DNA from: Flagellimonas eckloniae
GTDB lineage: Bacteria; Bacteroidota; Bacteroidia; Flavobacteriales; Flavobacteriaceae
Direction of reading: 5' to 3'
NCBI RefSeq assembly: GCF_001413955.1
Contig: NZ_LCTZ01000002.1
Coordinates: forward strand, 124,001 to 188,000
DNA: 64,000 nucleotides
Every line of letters starts with the position of its first letter. The stretch's first letter is position 1. Under the pieces are notes generated by a model. That model was not told where the DNA came from, searched no databases, and saw nothing but the letters and a program-made list of their open reading frames with translations. Below, piece after piece: positions 49,501 to 56,476 of this stretch. The position numbers were made by a program, and so were the translations under genes.

Positions 49501-51900
49501 CCAGCGGGTAATTTAATTGTTTATGTTGAAGCATCGGATACACCTTTCTGTGATGTTACAAGTAATATTGCTACCGTTAGATCTCCAGATAGAGCATTAT
49601 CGGTCACTGCAATCCAAACTTCAGATGTTACCTGTAATGTTCCTGGACTAGGTGAGATTACCGCTACAGGAGATGGTGGTTGGGGAACTTATGAATATCA
49701 GCTTATTGCTCCGGATGGTACTACTATTTTGGTCGATTATCCAAATACAAACCCAATTTTTCAAGATTTGTCTACAGGGAATTATACTGTAAATATTAGG
49801 GACTTTAGAGGTTGCGAAGAAACTACTTTGATAAACCTTCCACTACCAACACCAATAATAGCAGATATCCAGGTGGTCAGTCCGCTTGCGTGTAACAATG
49901 ATAATGATGGTATTATAGAAGCACATAATATATTGGGAGGTCAAGGGGCCGGAAATTACTTGTATCAACTGAATAGAATAACGGATGGTACCAATAGTGG
50001 CCTTCAAACAACTCCAACATTTGCGAATTTAGCCGCTGGTGACTATACCATCACAATTTTTGATGGGTGGAACTGTAGTTTTACCACCGTTCCGATAACT
50101 GTTCAAGATCCAGAAATTGTAATTGCCGAATTGGTTGAACTTCAGCCTCCAGGTTGTGGCGACTTAGGTAGAATGGAATTAACAGTTACCAATCCAGAAG
50201 TTGGAGTGGACTATTTTTATCGAAGAGCAGGAACTGCTGATCCATTTACGCCGTTTGGTACAGGTCTAACAAGTGTGGAAATTACTGCGGATATTACAAT
50301 TGATCCAGGTCCATTCCAATATGAGGTTCAAAATTCCAATGGATGTCCGTTTGAAAGCTCAAACCAGATTTCTTTGGATCCGGCGGCACCCTTGGTAATA
50401 GCATTGGATTTGACCAACGCAACCATTAACTGTGCGGGAGAAGCAACCGGAATCATTCGTTCTGAAGCATTTGGAGGCATAGGAAGCTACATCTATACCT
50501 TGTTGAATTCTGACGTTCCTCCATATCCAACGGTTGCCACTACTGTTAGGCCTGCCCAAGATTCGGGGATATTTAGAAACCTTGATCCCGGCACCTATTA
50601 TGTGTATGCCCAGAGTGGAGGTTGTGAAGCAATTTCTACACCAATCGTTATTGAGCCAAAGCCGCCTTTGGTATTGGAATACTTGGAAGCGGTTCCCGTT
50701 ATGTGCCACGGTGATACAAATGGACAAATTATTATTGAGGCCAGTGGGGGAACTGGAGATATTAGATATTCCATATCAGATACATTAAGTGAGTTTTTTG
50801 AAGGAGACGACCCTGTCAATCCAAATAGAAAAACATTTAATGATTTGTCCCCTAGAACCTATGATGTAATTATTCAAGATGACTTAGGGTGTACTATTAC
50901 AAGAACGGTGGAAATAACACAACCTATGGAGTTATTGGCCGGTATTGCTTCCACCACTCCAGAAATATGCCTTGGGGATATGGATGGCACCTTGACTTTG
51001 GATGTTACTGGTGGTACGGCTCCTTATTATACAAGTATAAATTCAGCAGACGATGCAGATTTTGTTCAAAATGAAACTATGTTTTTTGATGGTCTTCAAG
51101 GAGGGGAAACCTATGTGGTTTTTGTAAGGGATGCCAACGGATGCCAGACCAACATTGTAGCTGAGATAGGTGTTGGTATTGAATTAATGGTAGAACCTAT
51201 TGTTCAGTATGGTTGTGATGGTATTTTTCCAAACAGCACGGCAACCGTTTCTGTTGCTGATAGTTCGTTATTGCCAAACCTTTTGTTTTCGTTGGATGTG
51301 GATGATATTCAACTGGCTAATGACCAAAGAGTCTATGGAGATTTACCACCAGGGGAACATACAGTCTACGTGTATCATCAAAACGGTTGTGTAACATTTG
51401 TTGAATTTGAAATTGATGCTTATGAACCATTGGTTTTGGAGGCCGAGAAGATAGGACCAACTGAAATACAGGCAATTGCTACCGGTGGATTTGGTGGGTA
51501 TGAATACTTTTTCCAAGGAGAATCATTTGGAGAAACCAATATTTTTACGATTAGCATGGATGCAAATGTGAATATTATGGTTAGAGATCAAAATGGTTGT
51601 GTTGCCAATTTAGTGATGCCGTTTGATTTTGATGGGATGCCCGAAATGCCAGATTTTTTCACACCGGATGGTGACAACCTCAATGACTATTGGACAATAG
51701 GAAACAGGGAATTCTTTCCGAATTTGGAAGTCAAGATTTACGATAGATACGGTAGGGTTGTTGCCATATTGGACGAAGTAAAGGGCTGGGATGGTAAATA
51801 TGAAGGAAATGAATTGCCCACGGGTGATTACTGGTATGTTGTTAATGCCAACGATAGTGACAAACAGCAATACGTTGGACATTTTACACTCTACAGATAG
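43573..51900 (+). CDS. Giant SprB-like repeat adhesin with type IX (type B) sorting domain
   Basis: 2775 residues. A signal peptide (LLFAVLLVFISICCSTVLA) is followed by roughly two dozen SprB-type repeats of about 90-100 residues, recognisable by GGTAPYxYS...GGxFxxLxPGxYxIxVxDxNGC (examples near residues 375, 540, 870 and 1210). The protein ends in a gliding-motility type B C-terminal domain from about residue 2690 (FFTPDGDNLNDYW; VKIYDRYGRVV; GDYWYVVN). Such proteins are exported by T9SS, and SprB itself moves along the cell surface to drive gliding. The repeats are diverged at DNA level. No PorP/SprF partner gene follows, although SprB genes are usually paired with one. Confidence 0.9.
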   Translation: MLPQKTRHLLFAVLLVFISICCSTVLAKTEVNKILETIVSGTPQPHSEKVSEISTVDISSDKTQVFSSAAMFMTIIQGANEEVVCPNDGSTLAKFFLCGTSDIRNLTLSQSGSSYEWQQLDPNTCAPTVVDDCPTINAACTWNTVGTGATYSLDSAGEFRVRVDSGQYFYFKSTLNPLDPQLINEDIICGNPGRVEVTNVPAGYEYSLNSSAGPYQDDPFFDIATPGNYMVWARLKNVSASACLFPSNTVNVQSLDITVDVTANDILCSSELGSIDVQVSGVPGFYTYRLIKNGVTVDTFGPNGLDSYTFDNVGPGVYSIRVDTNDCSETITTDTGGAIIEIGNGISPLDVVATASASFGCGATSVDVDLTTTGGTAPYRFSVDGGAFGSTYTSTTSFTVTSAATYAILVEDANGCQRSATVNVPDIPPPTFNITEEDANCGGSNNGRITVNVTNGFGYEIEYSNDNGATYQTSNVFSNLAPGTYDIVLRYEQDSFTCNTSSVVGTIGTPSNINATATPDTVPTCADESGGQITISGVSGGTAPYEYSVGAGFGTNPVFASLGVGTYTPLIRDANGCVQTLPDIVFNVLDKPTDIAFTISSLDCITTTASVALVVTGGTGPYNYEIIAPTASVVDNGTNSTFNGLGLGTYTFRVTDNEGCSYDENYAITDISSIGVQAQQTKVVTCVGDSDGEGRFLVDGFNTTYSYDIDGGTPFTGQNSGIIPLAGLAAGSYVISVTDEDTNCTDTATLTIEEPSTAFAISSLDVTDMSCQNGNIGAVRVNTVGGWGGNRYTLTQPDSSTRGPKNGSVFSNLSQDGLYQVSVTDANGCTVTDSFTLTTLEAPTLTLDTTASDFCYDNFTAATLVVNATLGTAPYQYRINGGALGASNSFAGLTPGNYSIEVVDANDCRDTVTATIEPQVTALATTIQELDCAGPPAQIQVNISNGYTSGGDYDIYEVQINGGGYSSDNNNITGNSFVYSIPNDGSIVSDTTYQFLITDSEGCTTESNIITITPPETIAGSVIGTDTQCGDATSGIVEVVADTSQGIPPYEYSNDNGVTFSSQNIFSGYGPGTHGGFMVRDSRGCVSPAYNVTIGGSVALDATATPIDAVCSLGAVNGSVSVAITGGSGVAPFDYILLDVNGVPVASSMGTPSLTANFPNLPVGNYTIVTTDSQGCEDRDEVVVDQNTLDLTPIDTPPAVCSGSAFTYRVQASGGTAPYEFRLVGEPAFNPADNTPGQGDIYDFTGQVTFGVTYFVEVRDANGCTYIEEIDPITATNPVTVTANSSTASCNVAGSGGIDYEVSGITSSPGNFTVTLENTDTGAIEAGPDTYTSEPIPFNDTFTGLAPGNYQIIVTDDDTGCSSSTLVFIGFSSPSIVVDNNVEATCNAGALVTVRGFGGTAPFGYAYVPNGDPAPTVFGTDTTFEIPGPYPSDYDFYVEDANGCTALTTVTVTQEAGIPAPAIDVINQCTATSGYQINVTAPLSTGSGLPEETFMYDIGSGFQSSVNFVVPNPGSYVITIRDGNGCTATIAADVFDFFAITADATSFPTCNAGDGEITVNTTGGSGNFEFQLRDAGTLANIGPAQSSNTFTGVLPGDYNILVTDLSSNTTPLCTDEAIVNVSTVNTPVITATPSTEITCNGADNGTISVELQPGSDTDTPLSYILYDGASSTIMAGPQASPVFDDLAPDTYQVEVVSDRGCTDRSGDILISEPTLLQVDAIHTEFSCNPSSNQFSTATITIFTDTNGDGTGTATGTGPYTYSMNDGTPQFDGTNFQTSNTFEVIDNGTNQSIILTARDQNGCEEMATVNINTPTDITFSYSVSPLTCDASGIGVNPGSITIIVNEGAGNYEVEILPLGSEPAMNSGGTDRVVWPISTPGDYIFAVTDIGNGGCSYLTTTVNMPEYNNIEAIIAEVRPVTCFNGNDGEISLEINNYSGAYNYEVFSRDNLGVETTTGVTGSFDTNAPINSPEIITGLPAGNLIVYVEASDTPFCDVTSNIATVRSPDRALSVTAIQTSDVTCNVPGLGEITATGDGGWGTYEYQLIAPDGTTILVDYPNTNPIFQDLSTGNYTVNIRDFRGCEETTLINLPLPTPIIADIQVVSPLACNNDNDGIIEAHNILGGQGAGNYLYQLNRITDGTNSGLQTTPTFANLAAGDYTITIFDGWNCSFTTVPITVQDPEIVIAELVELQPPGCGDLGRMELTVTNPEVGVDYFYRRAGTADPFTPFGTGLTSVEITADITIDPGPFQYEVQNSNGCPFESSNQISLDPAAPLVIALDLTNATINCAGEATGIIRSEAFGGIGSYIYTLLNSDVPPYPTVATTVRPAQDSGIFRNLDPGTYYVYAQSGGCEAISTPIVIEPKPPLVLEYLEAVPVMCHGDTNGQIIIEASGGTGDIRYSISDTLSEFFEGDDPVNPNRKTFNDLSPRTYDVIIQDDLGCTITRTVEITQPMELLAGIASTTPEICLGDMDGTLTLDVTGGTAPYYTSINSADDADFVQNETMFFDGLQGGETYVVFVRDANGCQTNIVAEIGVGIELMVEPIVQYGCDGIFPNSTATVSVADSSLLPNLLFSLDVDDIQLANDQRVYGDLPPGEHTVYVYHQNGCVTFVEFEIDAYEPLVLEAEKIGPTEIQAIATGGFGGYEYFFQGESFGETNIFTISMDANVNIMVRDQNGCVANLVMPFDFDGMPEMPDFFTPDGDNLNDYWTIGNREFFPNLEVKIYDRYGRVVAILDEVKGWDGKYEGNELPTGDYWYVVNANDSDKQQYVGHFTLYR

Positions 51901-51933
51901 GCAATAAAGGTTTTTTGAGTATATTTAGTTACG

Positions 51934-51954
51934 AGGAGTTTTTTTGAAACTCCT
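51934..51954 (+). terminator. Hairpin after the adhesin gene
   Basis: AGGAGTTT (51934-51941) and AAACTCCT (51947-51954) form a perfect 8-bp stem with a TTTTG loop, 33 bp after the adhesin stop. A T tract does not follow, so it may be a weak terminator or a stabilising 3' structure. Confidence 0.4.
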
Positions 51955-52043
51955 AAGGTTATGGAGATTTATAATAACAGATGGGCAACTGATACCATTT
52001 CTGTGAAAATAAATTTTGGGCCAAATCTTAACAGGGTAACTAA

Positions 52044-52340
52044 ATGGACTATAAAAAACCTATTCAGATTTCCTCCTTTCTAGTGGATGATTGCAAAAAC
52101 TTAGACTACTCCATTTTCATGTTGAATTTATACCTAAATGGGTTTGATAAAGAAGATAAACCTTATAAAATAGATTACAATACTTTATTGATGAGCTATC
52201 ATATGTGGAAGGGTAAGGATTTAGATGAATTTTGCCAAAGCCAAACACTGAGTTATTTTTTATTAAATCCCAATAATGACTCAGCGGAGGCCAGAGAAGC
52301 TTTTTGTATTGAAATTAGAGAGTTTCTGTTAGGGAGTTAA
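52044..52340 (+). CDS. Small acidic protein of unknown function
   Basis: 98 residues, no signal peptide or membrane helix, rich in Asp, Leu and Tyr (SSFLVDDCKNLDYSIFMLNLYLNG; YHMWKGKDLDEFC). I do not recognise the family. It lies 143 bp downstream of the adhesin and 90 bp before tRNA-Pro, so it is the last gene before the mobile island. A short GC-rich stem plus T run (52357-52372) may terminate it. Open length and codon use look genuine but support is modest. Confidence 0.6.
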   Translation: MDYKKPIQISSFLVDDCKNLDYSIFMLNLYLNGFDKEDKPYKIDYNTLLMSYHMWKGKDLDEFCQSQTLSYFLLNPNNDSAEAREAFCIEIREFLLGS

Positions 52341-52410
52341 GTTTTTATTTAAGAATAGGTAGCTGCCTTTTTATTACTACAAATCAGCATCAAGATTCCA
52401 TTAAAATTTA

Positions 52411-52418
52411 TACTTTTG
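52411..52418 (+). promoter_or_regulatory. -7 box of tRNA-Pro
   Basis: TACTTTTG fits TAnnTTTG and ends 11 bp before the first base of the tRNA. No clear TTG element was found at the matching distance. Confidence 0.45.
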
Positions 52419-52429
52419 CAAACCAATTT

Positions 52430-52503
52430 CGGGATGTAGCGCAGCCCGGTAGCGCACACGCCTGGGGGGCGTGGGGTCGCAGGTTCAAATCCTGTCATCC
52501 CGA
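52430..52503 (+). tRNA. tRNA-Pro (anticodon GGG)
   Basis: A 74-nt cloverleaf: acceptor CGGGATG/CATCCCG with discriminator A, D-stem GCGC/GCGC, anticodon stem CACGC/GCGTG with loop CTGGGGG (anticodon GGG), T-arm GCAGG-TTCAAAT-CCTGT. CCA is not encoded. An integrase gene and foreign cargo begin immediately downstream, so the 3' half is the likely attachment site of the island. Confidence 0.95.
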
Positions 52504-52533
52504 CTAAGACCTATTTTTTGGTTTTATAAAAAT

Positions 52534-52586
52534 GCTAACTAAATGATTTTCAGAATTTTAATATTTTTTGATTTCATTTAGTTGGC
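52534..52586. repeat. Inverted repeat beside the tRNA end (attL region)
   Basis: AACTAAATGA (52537-52546) and TCATTTAGTT (52574-52583) are perfect inverses, extending to 13 bp with one wobble. It starts about 30 bp after the tRNA, either as the tRNA terminator or as an accessory-protein site of the attachment region. Confidence 0.5.
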
Positions 52587-52604
52587 TTTAAAATCAACAA
52601 AAAA

Positions 52605-52736
52605 GGGAACAAATCGGGAACAGATTTCCACCCTTACATCTATCTTTTTTTTCCTATCTTTTGTAGTGAGAGCAAGGCTTTCGACGTGATTTGACTTTCG
52701 TGTTAATATCAATAAAATGTTAATTCGGGAACAAAT
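52605..52736. repeat. Three GGGAACA(A/G)AT direct repeats, candidate integrase arm sites
   Basis: GGGAACAAAT at 52605-52614, GGGAACAGAT at 52616-52625 and GGGAACAAAT at 52727-52736. Two copies are 11 bp apart, about one helical turn, and the third abuts the integrase ATG at 52735. Arm-type sites of tyrosine integrases are short direct repeats in such positions; binding here could also autoregulate the gene. Confidence 0.5.
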
Positions 52737-53967
52737 GAGGACTTCTAGGACTTTTAAGGTGCTTTTTCGACAAATAAAGGCACGAGGTAAAAACGAAACC
52801 GCACCCATTTATGTGCGTATTACGGTCAATGGCAAGCGTGTTGAATTCAGTACAGACTTGTACTATCCCATTGATGAGTGGAACAGTAAAATAAGCCGTG
52901 CAATGGGCAGAAATGCGGATGCAAGGGCTTTAAATGATGAGCTGGACAATATCTACGTAGAAATCAAGAAATGCTATGAGGCATTGGTAAAAGAGGGAAG
53001 ATATGTAACTGCGCAAATGGTTAAGGCGAGATATCTTGGAACCGACCATAGTGGCGAAACCATACTTGGCCTATCTAAATACCATTATGATAAAAGCATC
53101 GGTAAACTAAAGGAAGGAACGCTCAAAAACTACAAAACTACGGAACGGTATTTGACGGATTTTTTAATAAAAGACCTCAAAATACTTGACTTGCCATTGG
53201 ACTATATCCGGTATGAGTTTATAGTTGATTTTGAGGCTTTTCTACGTAATCCAAAAAACCATTTCAATAAAAGGCAGCCCTTAAAGAACAACGGTTTAAT
53301 GAAGCATATTGAACGGCTTAACAAGCTTATGAATTTTGCTTTCAAACTGGGTTGGATAGAGAAACACCCATTCGAAAGATATGAACTGAAGTTCACCAAA
53401 TTCAAAAACGGATTCTTGACCAAAATGCAGTTGGAGGCTATAGAAACCGTAGAACTTGACATTCCAAAGCTTTCTTGCGTGCGCGATGTATTTGTCTTCT
53501 GTTGCTATACAGGGCTAGCCTATATAGATGTAAAAAAGCTAACAAAGCAAAATTTGGTAATGGGAATAGATGGTAATATGTGGCTTTCGCTCTATCGGCA
53601 AAAAAGTGATGAACTTGTAAAAATTCCACTTTTGAAAAAGGCGGAAGCTATTTTAGAGGTGTATGAGGGATTTGAAGATTCAGAACGATTACTGCCCGTT
53701 TACTCCAATCAAAAAATGAATACCTATCTAAAGGAGATAGCAGGTCTTTGTAAAATTGATATTAAGGTCACCTGTCATGTTGCTAGGCACACATTTGCTA
53801 CTACGGTAACCCTTTCCAATGGAGTACCCATTGCAACTGTATCAAAGCTATTAGGGCATGCTAAGCTATCTACCACACAGATTTATGCCAATGTGGTGGA
53901 AAAGAAGTTGCAAGATGACATGAATAAACTTCAGGAGACACTAAATGGTGTTAGGGAAACTGCATGA
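52735..53967 (+). CDS. Tyrosine recombinase/integrase of the Bacteroidota mobile-element type
   Basis: 410 residues from the ATG at 52735, matching the usual MRTSxTF start; an upstream ATG at 52717 would add six residues. The arm-binding domain (APIYVRITVNGKRVEFS) and a core-binding SAM-like domain precede the catalytic domain, which has HVARHTFAT (His-x-x-Arg), LGHAKLSTTQIYANV (His and nucleophile Tyr). At the first catalytic position TGLAYIDV has Ala where classical integrases have Arg (TGLR), as in several Bacteroidota integrases. It would insert the island at the tRNA-Pro end. Confidence 0.92.
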   Translation: MRTSRTFKVLFRQIKARGKNETAPIYVRITVNGKRVEFSTDLYYPIDEWNSKISRAMGRNADARALNDELDNIYVEIKKCYEALVKEGRYVTAQMVKARYLGTDHSGETILGLSKYHYDKSIGKLKEGTLKNYKTTERYLTDFLIKDLKILDLPLDYIRYEFIVDFEAFLRNPKNHFNKRQPLKNNGLMKHIERLNKLMNFAFKLGWIEKHPFERYELKFTKFKNGFLTKMQLEAIETVELDIPKLSCVRDVFVFCCYTGLAYIDVKKLTKQNLVMGIDGNMWLSLYRQKSDELVKIPLLKKAEAILEVYEGFEDSERLLPVYSNQKMNTYLKEIAGLCKIDIKVTCHVARHTFATTVTLSNGVPIATVSKLLGHAKLSTTQIYANVVEKKLQDDMNKLQETLNGVRETA

Positions 53968-54085
53968 TAACTCCATATTCATTGCAAATTCTTTAATAAC
54001 CATTAAAAAGCCTGTTAAATGGGGTAAGAGGCAAATTGACACTAAAACTTCATGGTAATTTTAGTTTGAAAGTCAAATCACAAAG

Positions 54086-54124
54086 AAGGCCGTTGTTCAA
54101 CCTTTTGTTGAAAGCGGTCTTTTT
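54086..54124 (+). terminator. Terminator after the integrase gene
   Basis: GGCCG...TTCAAC (54088-54100) pairs with GTTGAA...CGGTC (54107-54119, one wobble and small bulge) and is followed by TTTTT. It lies about 120 bp after the integrase stop and insulates the downstream cargo. Confidence 0.65.
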
Positions 54125-54191
54125 CAATTACATCCGAATACAATCCTTTATTTAATCTTTAAAGGAAGATATTAAAAATCCCATGGCAAAG

Positions 54192-54227
54192 TAAACTCTT
54201 TACACAAGGTGCATTCTGTAAAGAGTA
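54192..54227. repeat. Left imperfect inverted repeat flanking the RT/ABC-3C cassette
   Basis: This 36-bp stretch matches the reverse complement of 60511-60546 at 28 of 36 positions without gaps; weaker similarity (ACTATTTT, TTAT) continues inward after a gap. It contains its own dyad CTCTTTACA (54196-54204) / TGTAAAGAG (54217-54225). The 11-mer AAACTCTTTAC (54193-54203) also recurs directly at 60433-60443. Confidence 0.6.
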
Positions 54228-54329
54228 GTACGAATAAACTATTTTGGTTATAGGAATATCAGCTTGATTAAAATACTTTGATATATAAGAGGATATGACA
54301 GTATGGCGTAGTAAAAATATGGCACAAAA

Positions 54330-54832
54330 CTTGCTATAGGAAAGATGCCTTCAATGTAGGTTGAAGGGTGAAGTGTTTAAGTTAGTGAATATATAAGTAC
54401 CTAGCAATAAGTATACCAAGTTTATTGGTTCGCTCAGTGTGCTCTCTGACAGTCCAAACGGCATTAGTTCTGTACCTTTCAACAGAATTTGTCTGTATGC
54501 ATTTAAGAAGTATTCATATAACATAGCATTTAATTTGTTTAAAATCCTCACTGGTAAAACAGTATGTCCAAGTAAGAATTTGATTCTTGCAAGGTTTCAA
54601 GGGAGAAAACTAAAGTGATTGCAGACAAAATCACCGGTAATCTTGAAAAGGTTGTTTTATACAATCTGAAGTGCCACATTTTAATGATTGGCCAAGGGTG
54701 GATTAAGACTTGTAGAGGTGAGAATCCTTGAGCAATTTGAGGTAGTTGCTAGTTAAGCAATGGGTATACATTGTACATTAGTCAGAATGTTAAGGTCTGA
54801 TATTGCATTCTGACTAATGTCCCAATAAAAAG
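54330..54832 (+). ncRNA. Candidate structured non-coding RNA upstream of the reverse transcriptase
   Basis: No convincing protein frame covers 53968-54832. The part nearest the RT is full of perfect short stems: CCTTCAA/TTGAAGG (54348-54367), ACAGA/TCTGT near 54482, AAGAAT/ATTCTT near 54575, nested TTTCAAG...GTGATT...AATCAC...CTTGAAA (about 54595-54649), TTGCT/AGCAA near 54747, and a 15-bp stem at 54775-54820. Retrons and several DRT defence systems have their template RNA directly upstream of the RT, so this is the natural place for one. Boundaries and identity are guesses. Confidence 0.45.
54775..54820 (+). repeat. Perfect 15-bp hairpin just before the RT start codon
   Basis: ACATTAGTCAGAATG (54775-54789) and CATTCTGACTAATGT (54806-54820) are exact inverses around a 16-nt loop. 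The hairpin ends 12 nt before the RT ATG and is not followed by a T run, so it is not a normal terminator. It could close the 3' end of an RT-bound RNA or control RT translation. Confidence 0.75.
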
Positions 54833-56434
54833 ATGAAAAATTTATCTTTATATGATGAGGATGTATGGAAAAGATTCTCTGAAAAAATTGGTAAAACCAA
54901 TGAAGAATTTGAGCTAAAAAAGTATCCTCAGTTTGACCCTTATTTTGATTTTCTAAAATATGGCGAAAGGCTTAAAAAACTGGTTGAAGATCCCTCTTTG
55001 GAATTGGTAAGTAAACATTCATTCTTACCATTTGTCAAAATCCTTATTAAAACTCCTAGATACAGATATCAAGACAATATATCTTCTTGCAAACTTGAGA
55101 CCAAAATCAGGCCTATTTCATTTGCATCACACTTTGACACTTATTTGTATGCCTATTATTCATTCGCCTTGAATGAAAAGTATCAAGGGTATATCAAGGA
55201 AAAAGGTTTTGATGGAAGTATACTGGCATATAGGACTGATTTAGATGGAAAATGCAATATTCAATTTGCAAAACAGGCATTTGATGAAGTAAAATCTCAA
55301 AACAAGGTCAATGGTGATTGCGCTGTTATAGCTTTAGATATTACTGGTTATTTCGATAATATTGACCATTCTCTATTGAAAGAAAAGTGGTGTAAGGTTT
55401 TAGACCTTGAAAAACTTCCAAAAGATCAATACAAAGTTTATCGTTCCTTGACCAAATACAGTTATGTAAGGTTGCATAGTGTTCTAAAGCATTTTGGTAT
55501 CGACTTGAAAAAGAAAAAGAAAAATGGGGAGGGATGGCAAACTATTTTGGATTTAATACCAGATAGTATTGCTGGAGCCAGTTTTAAAGATAAATTCAAC
55601 TTAATAAGAAGTAGAAGTTTATTAACTACAAACTTGCCAAAACAACAGAAGGATGGGACCTTAGAAAATAGAGGCATACCACAAGGTTCTTCTATGAGTG
55701 CTTTATTGTCAAACATTTATTTAATAGATTTTGATGAATGGTTAGTGAAATTGGGAAGGGAAAATGGATTTAAATATTATAGATATTGTGATGATTTACT
55801 TATCATTTGTAGCACTAAAGATGCTAGAGAAATTAATGCCCTAGTCCTCTCAGAAATAAAGAAATATAAACTTGTTATTCAGGATAAAAAGACGGAATAC
55901 ATTGTGTTTAAGAACAATTCTGCAGGTAAAATCAGAGCATTTAATCAAAAGAAAATAGTAGAGAAAAATGTAAAAATCAATGCTCAGAATGAAAATCAAT
56001 TCTATAAAAATTTACAGTATCTAGGTTTTGAGTTTAATGGACAGAATATTTATATAAGACCAGGTAGCCTATCAAGGTACTTCAGGAAAGCTAAAGGCAG
56101 AATAGTTAAGAGTGTTATGATGTCTTACAGTAATAAAGGCAGAGGTAATAAAATATTAAGGAAACAACTATATGAAAGATACTCTCATTTGGGGAGAAGA
56201 AACTTCTTGAGTTATGCCAAGAATGCATCTAAAAAAACCTATAGGAATTCAAAGGGGAAAGTATATGAAGGGATGGACTCAATAAGCATTAGAAGGCAAT
56301 TGTCTGCTCATTTTGGTATTATAGAACGAGAAGTTCTTAAAACTAGTCTTCAGCGTTTTGCACAAGAGGAAGGTAAAACTAAAAAAAGAGAATCAAGAGG
56401 TAGAAAAAGGAAGGAAAGGACTTTGAAGCTTTAA
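54833..56434 (+). CDS. Reverse transcriptase of the defence-associated (DRT/unknown-group) type
   Basis: 533 residues. RT motifs: finger region KIRPISFASHFDTYLYAYYS (91-110), motif A ALDITGYFDNIDH (167-179, Asp169), RGIPQGSSMSALLSNIYL (280-297), catalytic YCDD (318-321) and LGF (397-399). A C-terminal helical thumb-like region and a very basic tail (KKRESRGRKRKER) follow. It lacks the intron maturase X and endonuclease domains, and no group II domain V is seen downstream. The YCDD box and upstream non-coding structure resemble single-RT DRT systems (such as DRT2 or DRT9) more than retrons (usually YxDD with NAxxH/VTG motifs). Precise class not settled. Confidence 0.9.
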   Translation: MKNLSLYDEDVWKRFSEKIGKTNEEFELKKYPQFDPYFDFLKYGERLKKLVEDPSLELVSKHSFLPFVKILIKTPRYRYQDNISSCKLETKIRPISFASHFDTYLYAYYSFALNEKYQGYIKEKGFDGSILAYRTDLDGKCNIQFAKQAFDEVKSQNKVNGDCAVIALDITGYFDNIDHSLLKEKWCKVLDLEKLPKDQYKVYRSLTKYSYVRLHSVLKHFGIDLKKKKKNGEGWQTILDLIPDSIAGASFKDKFNLIRSRSLLTTNLPKQQKDGTLENRGIPQGSSMSALLSNIYLIDFDEWLVKLGRENGFKYYRYCDDLLIICSTKDAREINALVLSEIKKYKLVIQDKKTEYIVFKNNSAGKIRAFNQKKIVEKNVKINAQNENQFYKNLQYLGFEFNGQNIYIRPGSLSRYFRKAKGRIVKSVMMSYSNKGRGNKILRKQLYERYSHLGRRNFLSYAKNASKKTYRNSKGKVYEGMDSISIRRQLSAHFGIIEREVLKTSLQRFAQEEGKTKKRESRGRKRKERTLKL

Positions 56435-56476
56435 TTTTTTAGAATAGCATTTAGTTAAAGAGCATTCAAGTTTAAT

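Noticed and set aside
43573..51900. Tandem DNA repeat array or satellite
   Set aside because: The repeats are at the protein level (SprB-type); DNA copies are too diverged to be a recent tandem array.
51934..51954. Strong intrinsic terminator after the adhesin
   Set aside because: The hairpin is perfect but lacks a T run, so it is listed only as a weak or uncertain terminator.
52578..52808. Minus-strand 76-codon frame over the attL region
   Set aside because: It overlaps the integrase start and the repeats, has no homology I recognise and no promoter; taken as a shadow.
54330..56434. Classical retron (msr-msd plus RT)
   Set aside because: No branching-guanosine inverted-repeat pair could be defined, and the RT has YCDD with a different set of motifs from retron RTs. 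Not excluded, but a DRT-type reading fits better.
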